Positions 7,417 to 15,732 are shown, counted from the first letter of the stretch. The stretch: 64,000 nucleotides of DNA from G963675935 sp963675935 (GCA_963675935.2 CAXXPV010000003.1:1-64000); one strand, 5' to 3'. Notes: generated from the sequence alone by a model not told the origin. Translations and numbers: made by a program.

Positions 7417-9411
7417 TCAATTCAAACCGCGTACAGTATAAAGACCCGTTGGCGCCGTCGCGCGGCCGTCCATCCATTCCCGCTGCCATAATTCCAAAAT
7501 CAACAGCGACCAGAGCCGGTAGCCGTGGTTGAAGCGGCCCTGCTGCTGTTCGTCCCAAAGCGACGAAATCGCTTCCGGCCGAAAATAGCCCCGTTCGAGC
7601 GTCTTCTTGTCGAAGAGAACGTCGTGCGTGAAATCGCGCAGCTCGTGGCGGAACCAGTGGTCCAGCGGAACGCCGAAACCCATCTTCGGCCGACTCGCGA
7701 TCGACCGTGGAATCAAATCGGAAAAAGCCTCACGCAAAATCCGCTTGCCACGCCCGCGGCGAAACTTCAAGCCAATCGGCATCCGCGCGGCCAGCTCGAC
7801 CACGCGATAATCCAAAAACGGCTGACGGCATTCCAGTCCGTGCGCCATCGACGCAATGTCAACCTTCGTCATCAAATCGCACGGCAGATACGTCACCAGA
7901 TCGGCCAGACTGAAGGATGTTATCGCATCGCGGCGATTGCTTCGCGAGAGAGCGGACGTTAAAAAGTCGAGCGGGTCTTCGTCGGACAATTGCGAGCAAA
8001 ACTCGTCGCTGTAAAGCGCCGCACGCCGGGCCTCGCCGAAAATCGCGATCCATTCCAAATACCGCCTCGCGGGCGATTGGCCCAGCATCTCGGCGAACCG
8101 CTTGAAACGCCGCACCAGCGATTTCTGCCGCGTGCCGGAGGGAATCTTTTGCCAATAATCGCCCGCCAAAACACGCCGAACCGGCCCGGGCAACCGGTCG
8201 AAGCCGCCGGCCAGCCAAACGGCCAAGTAACGCTGATAGCCGCAGAAAAGCTCGTCGCCAGCGTCGCCCGTCAGGGCCACGGTGACGTGCCGCCGAGTCA
8301 ATTGCGAAACGTACCACGTCGGCACTGCCGAACTGTCCGACATCGGCTCGTCGTAGTGCCACACCAGCCGGGGCAAGATGTCCATCGCGTCGGGCAGAAC
8401 GCGAAACTCCTCGTGAATCGTGCCAAACCGCTCGGCCGCTATCCTGGCGTAACTGGTTTCGTCGAATTCGCCGACGGGGAATCCGATCGAAAAAGTGCGG
8501 ACCGGCTCCTTCATCAATCGCGACATCAGCCCGACGACGATGGTCGAATCGACCCCGCCGGAGAGAAACGCCCCGAGCGGCACTTCACTCTGCAACCGCA
8601 TTTCGACGGCCGAGGTCATCGTCTCGCGAAGTTCGTCGGCATAGTCGCCCGCTGTGCGGTCTTCTTCGACGTTGAAGTCGGGCGTCCAAAACGGCCGCAC
8701 GTCGAGTTGCCCCTCGCTATAAACCGCGTAATGCCCCGGCGGCAGTTTGCAGATGCCGCGAAAAATCGTCCGCGGATGCGGCACGTATTGATAGGTGAGA
8801 TACTCGTCGAGCGCTTGCGGGTCGATCTCGCGTGGCACGCCCGGCACTTCCAGCAGACTCTTCAACTCGCTGGCAAAGAGCAGCTGGCCCGGCTCGCGGC
8901 GATAGACCAGCGGTTTTTTGCCCAGCCGATCGCGGGCCAAAATCAACTGCCGCCGCCGAGCGTCCCAGATGGCCAGGGCGAACATGCCGTTGAGGTGCTT
9001 GAAGCACTCGACGCCATGCTCTTCGTAGAGGTGGACGATTGTTTCGGTGTCGCTATGGGTGCGAAACCGGTGGCCCGCCGCTTCGAGCCGCCGGCGCAGA
9101 TCGCGGAAGTTGTAGACCTCGCCGTTGAAGACGATCCAAACGGTGTTGTCCTCGTTCGAGAGCGGTTGTTGGCCGCCGGCAACGTCGATGATGGCCAATC
9201 GCCGGTGGCCCAGGGCGACGCCGCAGCCAGGGGACTGGTTCATTTTTCGGCCGGAAAACTCATCTTCTCCGCCCGAAACGGCGCAATCGTTGCAATAAGA
9301 GCCTTCGCCGTCGGGTCCGCGATGGCGCAGCACGTCGATCATCCGCTGAAGCGTGTCAGGCTCCAGGGTTTTTTGCGATTCGTTCCAAGCCGCGCCGGCG
9401 ATGCCGCACAT
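7417..9411 (-). CDS. asnB: Asparagine synthase (glutamine-hydrolysing)
   Basis: A 664-residue class II glutamine amidotransferase. The start at 9409-9411 is fixed by MCGIAGAAW: after Met removal Cys2 is the Ntn nucleophile. A longer open frame extends upstream but runs antisense through the toxin-antitoxin genes. The glutaminase half shows RHRGPDGEG, GHRRLAIID and NGEVYNFRDLRRRL. The synthetase half has the PP-loop GAFLSGGVDST near residue 284 and later LTGDAGDELFCGY. It makes asparagine, or an amidated sugar or peptide, from aspartate, glutamine and ATP. Between GEGSYC and GVALGHRR there is an extra stretch of about 20 residues (EDEFSGRKMNQSPG) encoded by a dispersed repeat at 9228-9280. Confidence 0.92.
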   Translation of the reverse strand: MCGIAGAAWNESQKTLEPDTLQRMIDVLRHRGPDGEGSYCNDCAVSGGEDEFSGRKMNQSPGCGVALGHRRLAIIDVAGGQQPLSNEDNTVWIVFNGEVYNFRDLRRRLEAAGHRFRTHSDTETIVHLYEEHGVECFKHLNGMFALAIWDARRRQLILARDRLGKKPLVYRREPGQLLFASELKSLLEVPGVPREIDPQALDEYLTYQYVPHPRTIFRGICKLPPGHYAVYSEGQLDVRPFWTPDFNVEEDRTAGDYADELRETMTSAVEMRLQSEVPLGAFLSGGVDSTIVVGLMSRLMKEPVRTFSIGFPVGEFDETSYARIAAERFGTIHEEFRVLPDAMDILPRLVWHYDEPMSDSSAVPTWYVSQLTRRHVTVALTGDAGDELFCGYQRYLAVWLAGGFDRLPGPVRRVLAGDYWQKIPSGTRQKSLVRRFKRFAEMLGQSPARRYLEWIAIFGEARRAALYSDEFCSQLSDEDPLDFLTSALSRSNRRDAITSFSLADLVTYLPCDLMTKVDIASMAHGLECRQPFLDYRVVELAARMPIGLKFRRGRGKRILREAFSDLIPRSIASRPKMGFGVPLDHWFRHELRDFTHDVLFDKKTLERGYFRPEAISSLWDEQQQGRFNHGYRLWSLLILELWQREWMDGRATAPTGLYTVRGLN
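9228..9280. repeat. Dispersed palindromic repeat copy (GGGGACTGGT family) inside asnB
   Basis: The plus strand reads GGGGACTGGTTCATTTTTCG followed by a diverged right arm. It is a relative of the copies at 12879-12954, 32803-32878 and 61400-61475. It lies in frame and adds residues between two conserved asnB motifs. Confidence 0.65.
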
Positions 9412-9472
9412 AAGGGTATGATAGGTTCCCGCCGAGCCGGCGGCAAGGTGTGGCAAATACCCGTTTCCGCCC

Positions 9473-9510
9473 TTGACCGTGTACACATCACGGTATACGA
9501 TTAAGTACAC
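9473..9510 (+). promoter_or_regulatory. Toxin-antitoxin promoter with three GTAYAC-type half-palindromes
   Basis: TTGACC (9473-9478) and TACGAT (9496-9501) are spaced 17 bp apart and fit a sigma-70 promoter for the Phd/PIN pair. Three related palindromic words overlap it: GTGTACAC (9479-9486), GTATAC (9493-9498) and GTACAC (9505-9510). Their 12-14 bp spacing suggests operator sites for the antitoxin. The promoter role is inferred. Confidence 0.5.
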
Positions 9511-9526
9511 AGTTGGAGGAGCGATC

Positions 9527-9814
9527 ATGGATTTCGTTTCGGTGCGGGAATTGCGGAGCCAGTCGGCGGACGTGTGGCGGCGGCTGGCCGACGTGCCGGA
9601 AATCGTGATTACGTCAAACGGTCGCCCCGTGGCGATCCTTTCGGCCGTGGGCGCCGAAGGATTGGAAGAGTCGCTGTCGTCGCTGCGGCGCGCACGGGCC
9701 ATCGCCGCCGTGGAAGCCATACAGGGCCGCTCGATGGCCGCCGGCAAACAGCGCATGGACCGCAGCGCCATCGCGGCTGAAATCGCCGCCGTCCGCAAGG
9801 GCCGGGGCCGATGA
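9527..9814 (+). CDS. Phd/YefM-family antitoxin
   Basis: A 95-residue antitoxin. The ATG at 9527 follows GGAGGA at 9515-9520; the longer frame from 9473 would swallow the promoter. The N-terminus MDFVSVRELRSQSADVWRRL with EIVITSNGRPVAILSAV is the classic Phd fold: a DNA-binding N-terminal dimer that reads the operator and represses the operon. The C-terminal part (residues 45-95) is helical and basic and should wrap the toxin. The stop overlaps the toxin ATG as ATGA (9811-9814), typical of a coupled type II pair. Cognate toxin: the downstream PIN protein. Confidence 0.85.
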   Translation: MDFVSVRELRSQSADVWRRLADVPEIVITSNGRPVAILSAVGAEGLEESLSSLRRARAIAAVEAIQGRSMAAGKQRMDRSAIAAEIAAVRKGRGR

Positions 9815-10239
9815 AAATCGTGCTCGACACCAACGTCTTGGTTTCCGGCCTGCTGAATCCCTACGGCCCGCCGGGGCGGATCGTGTTGCTCACGGCGGCG
9901 GGCGAATTGTCGCTGGGATTCGACGCCCGCGTCATGGCCGAATATCGGGTCGTGCTGCTGCGTCCGAAGTTCGATTTCCCGCCCGAACACGTCGAATCGC
10001 TTCTGCGGCAGATCGAGGCCGGCGGGGCGGCGGTGGCGGCAAGGCCGCTGGCGAGTCCCTTGCCAGATCGCGACGACGAGCCGTTCCTGGAAGTGGCGAT
10101 TGCCGCCGCGGCCGAATATCTTGCCGAGTATCTTGTCACCGGGAATACGCGACACTATCCGCGTCGGCTGTGCGGCGGGGTTCGAGTCGTCTCGCCCGCC
10201 GCATTCTTGGAAATCTATCGCGAGTCAAAATCGGGATGA
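9811..10239 (+). CDS. PIN-domain ribonuclease toxin
   Basis: A 142-residue PIN protein of the COG1569/VapC-like type. MKIVLDTNVLVSGLL holds the first metal-binding Asp, AEYRVVLLRPKF the conserved Glu, and DRDDEPFLEVAIAA followed by YLVTGN the distal acidic residues of the four-acid Mg2+ site. Such toxins cleave RNA when freed from their antitoxin. It starts inside the antitoxin stop (ATGA overlap). The pair probably acts as a plasmid- or island-stabilising or stress-response module; chromosomal function is not evident. AEYLAEYL near residue 108 looks like a small internal duplication. Confidence 0.88.
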   Translation: MKIVLDTNVLVSGLLNPYGPPGRIVLLTAAGELSLGFDARVMAEYRVVLLRPKFDFPPEHVESLLRQIEAGGAAVAARPLASPLPDRDDEPFLEVAIAAAAEYLAEYLVTGNTRHYPRRLCGGVRVVSPAAFLEIYRESKSG

Positions 10240-10247
10240 TGAACGAA

Positions 10248-10320
10248 GTTTAGCCGGCGGGCTTGCCCACCGCGTTTGGGGGCGACATCCCACGCGGCGA
10301 GCAAGCTCGCCGGCCAAACG
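10248..10320. repeat. Palindromic repeat, GTTTAGCCGGCG family, copy 1
   Basis: The left arm GTTTAGCCGGCGGGCTTGCC and right arm CGAGCAAGCTCGCCGGCCAA form an imperfect hairpin. Related copies are at 24922-24992, 26983-27065 and 50826-50908. It sits 8 bp after the PIN toxin stop and could act as a terminator or mRNA 3' stabiliser. Confidence 0.8.
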
Positions 10321-10541
10321 GTGGCAAGAAATGCGGATTGAGCAAAATCCTCTGCGAACTTTGCGTTCCGCGTGTTCTTTCGCGGCCGTTTTGTCTGTCG
10401 TCTCCCCCCTACATCGGGCAAATCAGTTACAGATTGTCCAGCTCCGGCTTCTCTGAAGAAAACCTGCTCGGGCAGTCGAGAAATACACAATCGGGAACGT
10501 CTCCCCGTGTATGGCCCCCCCCGCTCGAAAGGAATTCGCCG

Positions 10542-10943
10542 GTGCAACGCTCGCTTTCTGTCTTGCTCCCCGTCCAAGACGCCCAAGCCACGCTGAACAA
10601 CTCGGTCCAAGAGATTCTCGAAGTAATGGCCGATTCGAGCGAACGGTTCGAGCTGTTGATTATCGACGACGGTTCGACCGACGCCACGAGCGAGGTCGCC
10701 CACGAGCTGACACGCCATTATCCACAAATTCGGCTCGTTCGCCACGGAAGGCCGCGCGGGCGCGAGGCGGCCATTCGCACCGGCCTCGAACGGAGCCAGG
10801 GCGAAGTGGTCATGCTTCGCGACGACCGCCGGGGTTTTTGCATTCTCGAACGTCCCACGCGGACGACGAGCGCCACGGCATCGAGCCGTCCCGGCAGGCC
10901 CAACTACTTGAGTCGGCTGAAAAAATTCGCCCTGGGCGAATAG
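10542..10943 (+). CDS. Short glycosyltransferase family 2 protein, probably truncated
   Basis: A 133-residue frame from a GTG at 10542, with GAAAGGA about 9 bases upstream; the frame further upstream is repeat-derived. Residues 3-90 match the start of a GT-A glycosyltransferase: SLSVLLPVQDAQATLNNSV, FELLIIDDGSTDATSEVA (nucleotide-binding Asp-Asp) and GREAAIRTGLERSQGEVVM. After MLRDDR the sequence leaves the family (FCILERPTRTTSATAS), and the acceptor-binding half is missing. It may be a decayed gene or a short regulatory variant. It is unlikely to be an active transferase alone. Confidence 0.6.
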   Translation: MQRSLSVLLPVQDAQATLNNSVQEILEVMADSSERFELLIIDDGSTDATSEVAHELTRHYPQIRLVRHGRPRGREAAIRTGLERSQGEVVMLRDDRRGFCILERPTRTTSATASSRPGRPNYLSRLKKFALGE

Positions 10944-10971
10944 GATCGGCGAATAAATAACTGTCGGGATT

Positions 10972-11046
10972 AACTGTCATCCTGAGCGCAGCGAAGGATC
11001 TCCGTACGTCAAAACTAGATCCTTCGCTGCGCTCAGGATGACAGTT
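10972..11046. repeat. Perfect 30-bp palindromic repeat, AACTGTCATCCTGAGC family, copy 1
   Basis: Arms at 10972-11001 and 11017-11046 are exact complements around a 15-base loop. A near-identical copy with the same flanks lies at 33169-33243 in front of blaI. Here it separates the glycosyltransferase fragment from the convergent XRE gene and could terminate both. Confidence 0.92.
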
Positions 11047-11069
11047 ATTGATTCGTCAACCCATAGCTG

Positions 11070-11594
11070 CTATTCGTCGCGTTCGACAAACACTTCGTCG
11101 GCCAGTCGCCGCTGCGCGGCCACGCCCAGTTCATCGAGCCGGCGTCGCTGACCAACCGTGTGCCACGCGCTGATCTCGGCCAACTCGGGCATGATCTCGA
11201 CCAACTGGTCGGCCAACGTCTGCGCCATTCGACGGATCGACACTTGTTTCGACTCCTCGCGAATCGCCTGCACGGTCTTCATCAACCGGACCAATTGCGA
11301 TCGCTCCAAAATCGGGGTGGACAACGTGTCGGACGCCTCGACAAGCAACTCGGCCACGGGCACCTCCAAGGCCTTTTGCCATGCATACACGACGCTCAGC
11401 GGCAGATCGGCGGTTTCCGATTCTTGCTCCCGCACCTGATTGAGATCGACGTTGAGCCGTCGAGCAACCGTGCGGCGCGAGAGACCTTGCCTGCGCCGCA
11501 CCGTCGCCAGGCGTTGCATCGCCGGACGTTCGACCGCGGGAAGGGGCACGTTCGGCGGCCCCAAACCCGTCATTCCGAATTGACCAATGCTCAT
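11070..11594 (-). CDS. XRE-family transcriptional regulator
   Basis: A 174-residue protein whose ATG (11592-11594) follows GAGGAGG about nine bases upstream. Residues 27-80 form a Cro/C1-type helix-turn-helix (LATVRRRQGLSRRTVARRLN, then LNQVREQE), followed by VVYAWQKALEVPVAELL, the usual fourth and fifth helices. The C-terminal 80 residues are helical (LVRLMKTVQAIREESKQVSI) without a recognised ligand domain. It probably binds DNA as a dimer; targets are unknown. It is transcribed divergently from the sigma/FecR block at 12138, so that block is one candidate target. Confidence 0.75.
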   Translation of the reverse strand: MSIGQFGMTGLGPPNVPLPAVERPAMQRLATVRRRQGLSRRTVARRLNVDLNQVREQESETADLPLSVVYAWQKALEVPVAELLVEASDTLSTPILERSQLVRLMKTVQAIREESKQVSIRRMAQTLADQLVEIMPELAEISAWHTVGQRRRLDELGVAAQRRLADEVFVERDE

Positions 11595-11818
11595 GATTGC
11601 CAGCCTCCTCTTTGGTTCACGCGCAGCCGCGAACCGGCAAGAAACCCAAGAAACAAGGGTATGAAAAAGAATAAGTCGCGCACCCGGTCACGCACACTCC
11701 ACGCCCGGCGACGAAAAGAGAACCGGACATCTTGGCGACGTTGCTTGCCCGAACGCCGCGCACCGAGGACTGACCCGAGGGCAATGATCGACGACAAAAA
11801 GGTGACAGCCGCGATCAC

Positions 11819-12137
11819 TGCGACGCCTTCATACTACTCTTATCGTCTACAAAAGACAAGTTGTGCTTTCGGGGGGATGCCAAGTGCGTCTTTTTCGTAG
11901 TTTTCGTAGGGTGGGACAAGTCCGCGCAGTCCCACCAGAAGACTTTATACTGCGAACGGTTGAAATTGTCCGGTTTTTCCACCTCGCAAGAAATCGGACA
12001 AACCAAGCCGTGCAAGGTATAACAAGAATCCACGCCGCCAACAATTTTTCCCCTGACATTCAGCCTCGTTCTGGTAATTATAGATAGAGCGGGCTTTTCG
12101 ATGCCTCGCCGCCTTCTCCATTGGTATCCGCAGTTCC
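11819..12137. other. Intergenic region between the XRE regulator and the sigma factor
   Basis: About 320 bases with no convincing gene. It contains one GTAGGGTGGGACAAG-family repeat (11906-11936) and should hold the promoter of the sigma factor gene. I saw no clear -35/-10 pair. Confidence 0.5.
11906..11936. repeat. Palindromic repeat, GTAGGGTGGGAC family, copy 1
   Basis: GTAGGGTGGGACAAG followed by CGCAGTCCCACC forms a short hairpin. Copies are also at 32628-32658 (inside the radical SAM gene) and 55236-55321 (a full 33-bp inverted pair). Confidence 0.8.
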
Positions 12138-12707
12138 ATGATTCCTCCGCAGGCCGAAAACGAACAGTTCTATCGCGATCTGGTCAATGCCCAGCGCGGG
12201 CTGTACGCCTACATCGTCCGCCTGCTTCCCAACACCACCGACGCGAACGATGTGCTTCAGGAAACCAACGTCGTGCTGCTTCGCAAGCAGAAGGAGTTTC
12301 GGCCGGACGAGAATTTCAACGCATGGGCGGCCGGCATCGCCCGATTTCAGGTGATGGCCTTTCGCCGCGACGCCGGTCGCGAACGCCTGGTTTTCAGCGA
12401 GCCGCTGCTCGACGACTTGGCCGCGCGCGGCGTCGCCCGAATCGAACGGACCAACGTCATGTTCGAGGCGATGGAACTTTGCCGCGAAAAACTCAGCGAG
12501 GGCGATCGGGAATTGCTCGACTTTCGCTACGCCGACAGTCTCGCGGTGGCCAACATCGCCGAGCAGCTTGGCCGCACGCCCCGCGCCATCTCGCAAGCGC
12601 TCTACCGCATACGAATCACGTTGTTGGAATGCATCGAACAGTCCCTAGGTTCCCAAAGTCCCAACAGTCCCCAAAGTTCTCAGGAGAGCGATAATGCTCG
12701 CGAGTAA
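12138..12707 (+). CDS. ECF sigma factor, planctomycete type
   Basis: A 189-residue sigma-70-family protein. Region 2 is clear at residues 10-80 (FYRDLVNAQRGLYAYIVRLL, then NDVLQETNVVLLRKQKEF, then AWAAGIARFQVMAFRRDA). Region 4 follows at residues 115-165 (GDRELLDFRYADSLAVANIA, then EQLGRTPRAISQALYRIR). The wording is that of the large Rhodopirellula-type ECF family. It would direct RNA polymerase to a limited regulon. Its last 14 bases overlap the FecR-domain gene, the usual planctomycete partner, so the two are co-translated. The C-terminal tail (SQSPNSPQSSQESDN) is low complexity. Confidence 0.92.
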   Translation: MIPPQAENEQFYRDLVNAQRGLYAYIVRLLPNTTDANDVLQETNVVLLRKQKEFRPDENFNAWAAGIARFQVMAFRRDAGRERLVFSEPLLDDLAARGVARIERTNVMFEAMELCREKLSEGDRELLDFRYADSLAVANIAEQLGRTPRAISQALYRIRITLLECIEQSLGSQSPNSPQSSQESDNARE

Positions 12708-14685
12708 AATTCCTGAAGAACTCCGGGAGCTCCTGATCGACCTGGTCGATGGCCAACTTGGCTCCGACGGCGTGAGCCGCTTGGACGCCATCCTTCGGGC
12801 GTCGCCCGACTTGCAGGCGTTTTACGACGACTTCATGACGTTGCACGGCATGTTGCTTTGGCGTGCCTCGCCGCCGCTGGGGGCTGGTCCATTTTTCGGC
12901 GAGAAAACTGGTTTCGCCGACAAATCATCGCCCGATAACATGGACCTGCCCCCCTCGGACTCGCCTATCAGCCCAGCCGCCTCTCTCCCGCTTGGCTTTC
13001 TCGGCAGCGCGTGGCAAGGCACGACGAGTTACCTCTCGAACCACGAATTTTTCACGGGCTACATGGTGGCGACCGTGTTCTTCGCCATTGCAGCGATCTT
13101 CGGACTGAATGTTTACGTATCAACGCCCGCTCCGCAGCAATATGTCTCGCAGATGGCTGAAGGGCCAGGAACGCCTCCGCAGTTGCCGCCGCCAACGAAA
13201 GAACAAGAGAAGTTCGTATCGATCGCCCGAATCACGGGCATGGTCGATTGCCGTTGGGTTAATGCGGACGATGCCCCCTTCCATGATCGCGTGGTACAGG
13301 GCACAAAATTCATGCTAAAGTCCGGCCTGTTGGAAATCACTTACTACACCGGCGCGAAAGTCATTCTGCAAGGTCCGTGTACTTATGAAGTGGAATCAAC
13401 CGCCGGCGGGTTCCTGTCGCTTGGCAAGTTGACGGCGCGGGTGGAAAGTAGGTCTCGTCTGCCGGGCGGGACAAGTAGGTCCCGTCTGCCGGGCGGGACA
13501 AGTAGGTCTCGTCTGCCGGACGGGACAAGTAGGTCTCGTCTGCCGGACGGGACTTTGCCCACCGATTCCGATACATCGAAGTCCCGCCCGGCAGGGTCCC
13601 GCCCGGCAGGCGGGACCTACTTTGCCGTCCGCACTCCAACGGCCGTCGTCACCGACCTCGGCACCGAGTTCGGCGTCGAGGTGAACGGGGAAGGTGTTAC
13701 GCGGTCGCATGTGTTTCGCGGCAAAGTCGAACTCGTGGCGTTGGACGATCGAGGCGAAAAACACGGAAGCGAGGTGGTGTTGAATGAGAATGAGTCGGCT
13801 CAGGTGGAAAAGGACAGACGCATTGACCGCCAAGCAGTTGACGCCCGGACTGTGTCGTCAAATCTGGTTGCTTTCGTCCGACGGATGCCCTTGCTGCGGC
13901 AAATCCCCTTGGGCAACCTGTTTGACGACCCGCACGGCGCCGATCTGATCAAGGCAGTCAAATCCGACACCTTCCAGGCCGTGGCCGATGAGAACAAGCT
14001 GGGAGTCGTCCGCATCGCTTATGGCGGTTCGACTATCCAGGCGATTGCGAATAACAATGCAATCCAAGTGGTTTTGGCCAATGTCGGCTGGGATGAGCGA
14101 CGCGATGCCCAGATTACCAACGATGCCTGGGATCCGACGCACGGCGGGGGAGCGATCAGAACCATTGGATGGCCCGATACGTCTAATTGGAAGATCGAAG
14201 ATGGCATCGGCATGTGTCCCAATGCGATGCTGACCTTCGATCTGGCGGAAATCCGAACTACTGGCATGTTGAAGCAAGACCAGACCTTCCGTTTCGTTGT
14301 AGATCGGGCGGGCATCAACGACGATCTACAGGCTCGCGATGCCGCGAACGTATATCTGATCGTGCTGATTTGCGATGCCGACAGAGTAATATCGGGCCAT
14401 ATCAATGGCAAGCCAGCAGCTATCGAGAAATCCGCGGACGGTTTGTGGCGATTCACCGGCAATATTCCCTCGCCGGTTCGCGGAGCTGATCCTTTTGTGT
14501 CGTTTGATGTTCCCGTGCCGGGCAACGCACGGTATCTGACCATCATTTCCACCGGAGCAGGCGAGGGGTTGGACGGCAACACGATCAGTGGCGATCATGC
14601 CGTGTTCTCCGGGGCGCGACTGGAAGTATCCAGTATGATTCCACCAACCACCAAAACGAAAGGAGATGAGACCGACAAGAAATAG
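12694..14685 (+). CDS. FecR-domain membrane protein, putative sigma regulator, with repeat-encoded inserts
   Basis: A 663-residue protein. The cytoplasmic N-terminus (IPEELRELLIDLVDGQLGSD) resembles planctomycete anti-sigma/FecR heads. One transmembrane helix lies near residues 122-142 (GYMVATVFFAIAAIFGLNVY). The FecR beta domain follows (YYTGAKVILQGPCTYEVEST, then VRTPTAVVTDLGTEFGVEV). The distal 300 residues are extracytoplasmic and unassigned. Two inserts are encoded by dispersed repeats: residues about 62-87 (12879-12954), and residues about 252-310 (13447-13622), four tandem SRSRLPGGT-like units plus an inverted part, placed exactly between two conserved FecR segments. Whether the sigma factor is inhibited or activated by it is not known. 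Confidence 0.88.
   Translation: MLASKIPEELRELLIDLVDGQLGSDGVSRLDAILRASPDLQAFYDDFMTLHGMLLWRASPPLGAGPFFGEKTGFADKSSPDNMDLPPSDSPISPAASLPLGFLGSAWQGTTSYLSNHEFFTGYMVATVFFAIAAIFGLNVYVSTPAPQQYVSQMAEGPGTPPQLPPPTKEQEKFVSIARITGMVDCRWVNADDAPFHDRVVQGTKFMLKSGLLEITYYTGAKVILQGPCTYEVESTAGGFLSLGKLTARVESRSRLPGGTSRSRLPGGTSRSRLPDGTSRSRLPDGTLPTDSDTSKSRPAGSRPAGGTYFAVRTPTAVVTDLGTEFGVEVNGEGVTRSHVFRGKVELVALDDRGEKHGSEVVLNENESAQVEKDRRIDRQAVDARTVSSNLVAFVRRMPLLRQIPLGNLFDDPHGADLIKAVKSDTFQAVADENKLGVVRIAYGGSTIQAIANNNAIQVVLANVGWDERRDAQITNDAWDPTHGGGAIRTIGWPDTSNWKIEDGIGMCPNAMLTFDLAEIRTTGMLKQDQTFRFVVDRAGINDDLQARDAANVYLIVLICDADRVISGHINGKPAAIEKSADGLWRFTGNIPSPVRGADPFVSFDVPVPGNARYLTIISTGAGEGLDGNTISGDHAVFSGARLEVSSMIPPTTKTKGDETDKK
12879..12954. 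repeat. Dispersed palindromic repeat (GGGGACTGGT family) inside the FecR gene
   Basis: GGCTGGTCCATTTTTCGGCG at the left and CATGGACCTGCCCCC at the right form imperfect arms like those at 32803-32878 and 61400-61475. It is read in frame as GPFFGEKTGFADK. Confidence 0.8.
13447..13622. repeat. Tandem and inverted AGTAGGTCCCGCCTGCCGG repeats inside the FecR gene
   Basis: Four direct 27-bp copies of AGTAGGTCTCGTCTGCCGG-type sequence are followed, after about 35 bp, by two inverted copies ending GCGGGACCTACTT. The mRNA should fold into long alternative hairpins. Other members are at 22780-22868 and 48968-49192. The length is a multiple of three and the frame is kept. Confidence 0.9.
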
Positions 14686-14946
14686 ACGCGAACAGTCGTT
14701 TTCACTTTCCTGCGGCCATTCGTGGGAACGCGAGATGCGGATTTTGTTGCGTCCCGCGTAAAAAATGCGGAACGGCCCAAGATGTCCATTCCCGCGTAGG
14801 GAGAGGAAAATGACGAACGAATCATTGCGTGTAGTGTTGGAACGAGAGGGGCGAGGAAACCAAGTTAAATGATCGAAGCCGGGTGTTCCGGCTTGGCCGA
14901 GGTTTCCAAACTTGTCTTTGCCCTTGCGGCAGAAAGAGTAGTTGCG

Positions 14947-15720
14947 ATGTTAGCAAGAACTTGCAAGTGCTTTGGTGTGTTGGCTATTGTGGCTCTCATG
15001 GTCGCTGGCGCCGGAGTGCAGGCCGCCACGATAACGTATGACTACGGCGACGGCGTGATCGATGCGTGCGCGATCTCCTGGAACGCTACCTATCAATGTA
15101 CCCTTCAAGAAGGCTATGTGGGAATGGGCAATCTCGACAATGGCGGCACGCCTTTTACTCACGCGGCGGTGCTGAAGTGCGACGTCTCTTCCATGCCGGC
15201 ATACACCGGCATCGATTACGTAACCTTTAAGTTTTGGCAGAAGGCTTCGTATGCGTCAGGGGGATCGGGTGATGTGGCCATGTATCGCGTAGCCGACACT
15301 TTTGCCGGTTGGGCATACGATGCAAACAAGACGCAGAAGGTGGCTTCCACCAGCACCCTTTGGGACGGCGGAGTGACCATGTTTGACGTGGGAACCGGCA
15401 GCGCCTTGGCCACGACCACGGTAGCCAGAAACAATCCTGTCGACACTCTCTATGAGTGGACGGTTACGGGAGCGGCCGCCCAAGCGATGATCGAGGACTG
15501 GAAGTCCGGCACGAACTCGGGAGTGCTTTTCCTGGGCGTGACCGTAGCGACCTCGGGGCTGGACTACCGCGTGCCCTTGTATCCCATCGAGGATGGAAAT
15601 GCGGACTTCAGTCCGCAAGTGGTTGTCGGCTACACGCCGGTGCCCGAGCCGGGTACTTTTGCGTTGCTTGGCGCAGGCTTGGTCGGTCTGCTGGCCTACG
15701 CTTGGCGCAAGCGGAAGTAG
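14947..15720 (+). CDS. PEP-CTERM sorting-domain secreted protein
   Basis: A 257-residue exported protein. The ATG at 14947 begins a normal signal peptide (FGVLAIVALMVAGAGVQA, cleaved before ATITYDYG); the in-frame ATG at 14869 would add an unlikely 26 residues. The body resembles the DNRLRE/CBM96-like beta domain: AAVLKCDVSSMPAYTGIDYV, GDVAMYRV and LYEWTVTGAAAQAMIEDW. The end is a textbook PEP-CTERM signal, VPEPGTFALLGAGLVGLLAY plus AWRKRK. An exosortase, not in this window, would cut near PEP and pass the protein to the envelope or extracellular matrix. Likely a structural or sugar-binding surface protein. Confidence 0.9.
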   Translation: MLARTCKCFGVLAIVALMVAGAGVQAATITYDYGDGVIDACAISWNATYQCTLQEGYVGMGNLDNGGTPFTHAAVLKCDVSSMPAYTGIDYVTFKFWQKASYASGGSGDVAMYRVADTFAGWAYDANKTQKVASTSTLWDGGVTMFDVGTGSALATTTVARNNPVDTLYEWTVTGAAAQAMIEDWKSGTNSGVLFLGVTVATSGLDYRVPLYPIEDGNADFSPQVVVGYTPVPEPGTFALLGAGLVGLLAYAWRKRK

Positions 15721-15732
15721 CCTGGAATTATT

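Noticed and set aside
9412..10155. Upstream extension of the asnB frame on the minus strand
   Set aside because: It runs antisense through the Phd/PIN genes, and asnB must start at MCG for its catalytic Cys2.
11591..11818. 75-residue minus-strand frame with a hydrophobic start upstream of the XRE gene
   Set aside because: It has only a GTG start and no clear ribosome site, and the XRE gene has its own strong GAGGAGG, so coupling is not needed.
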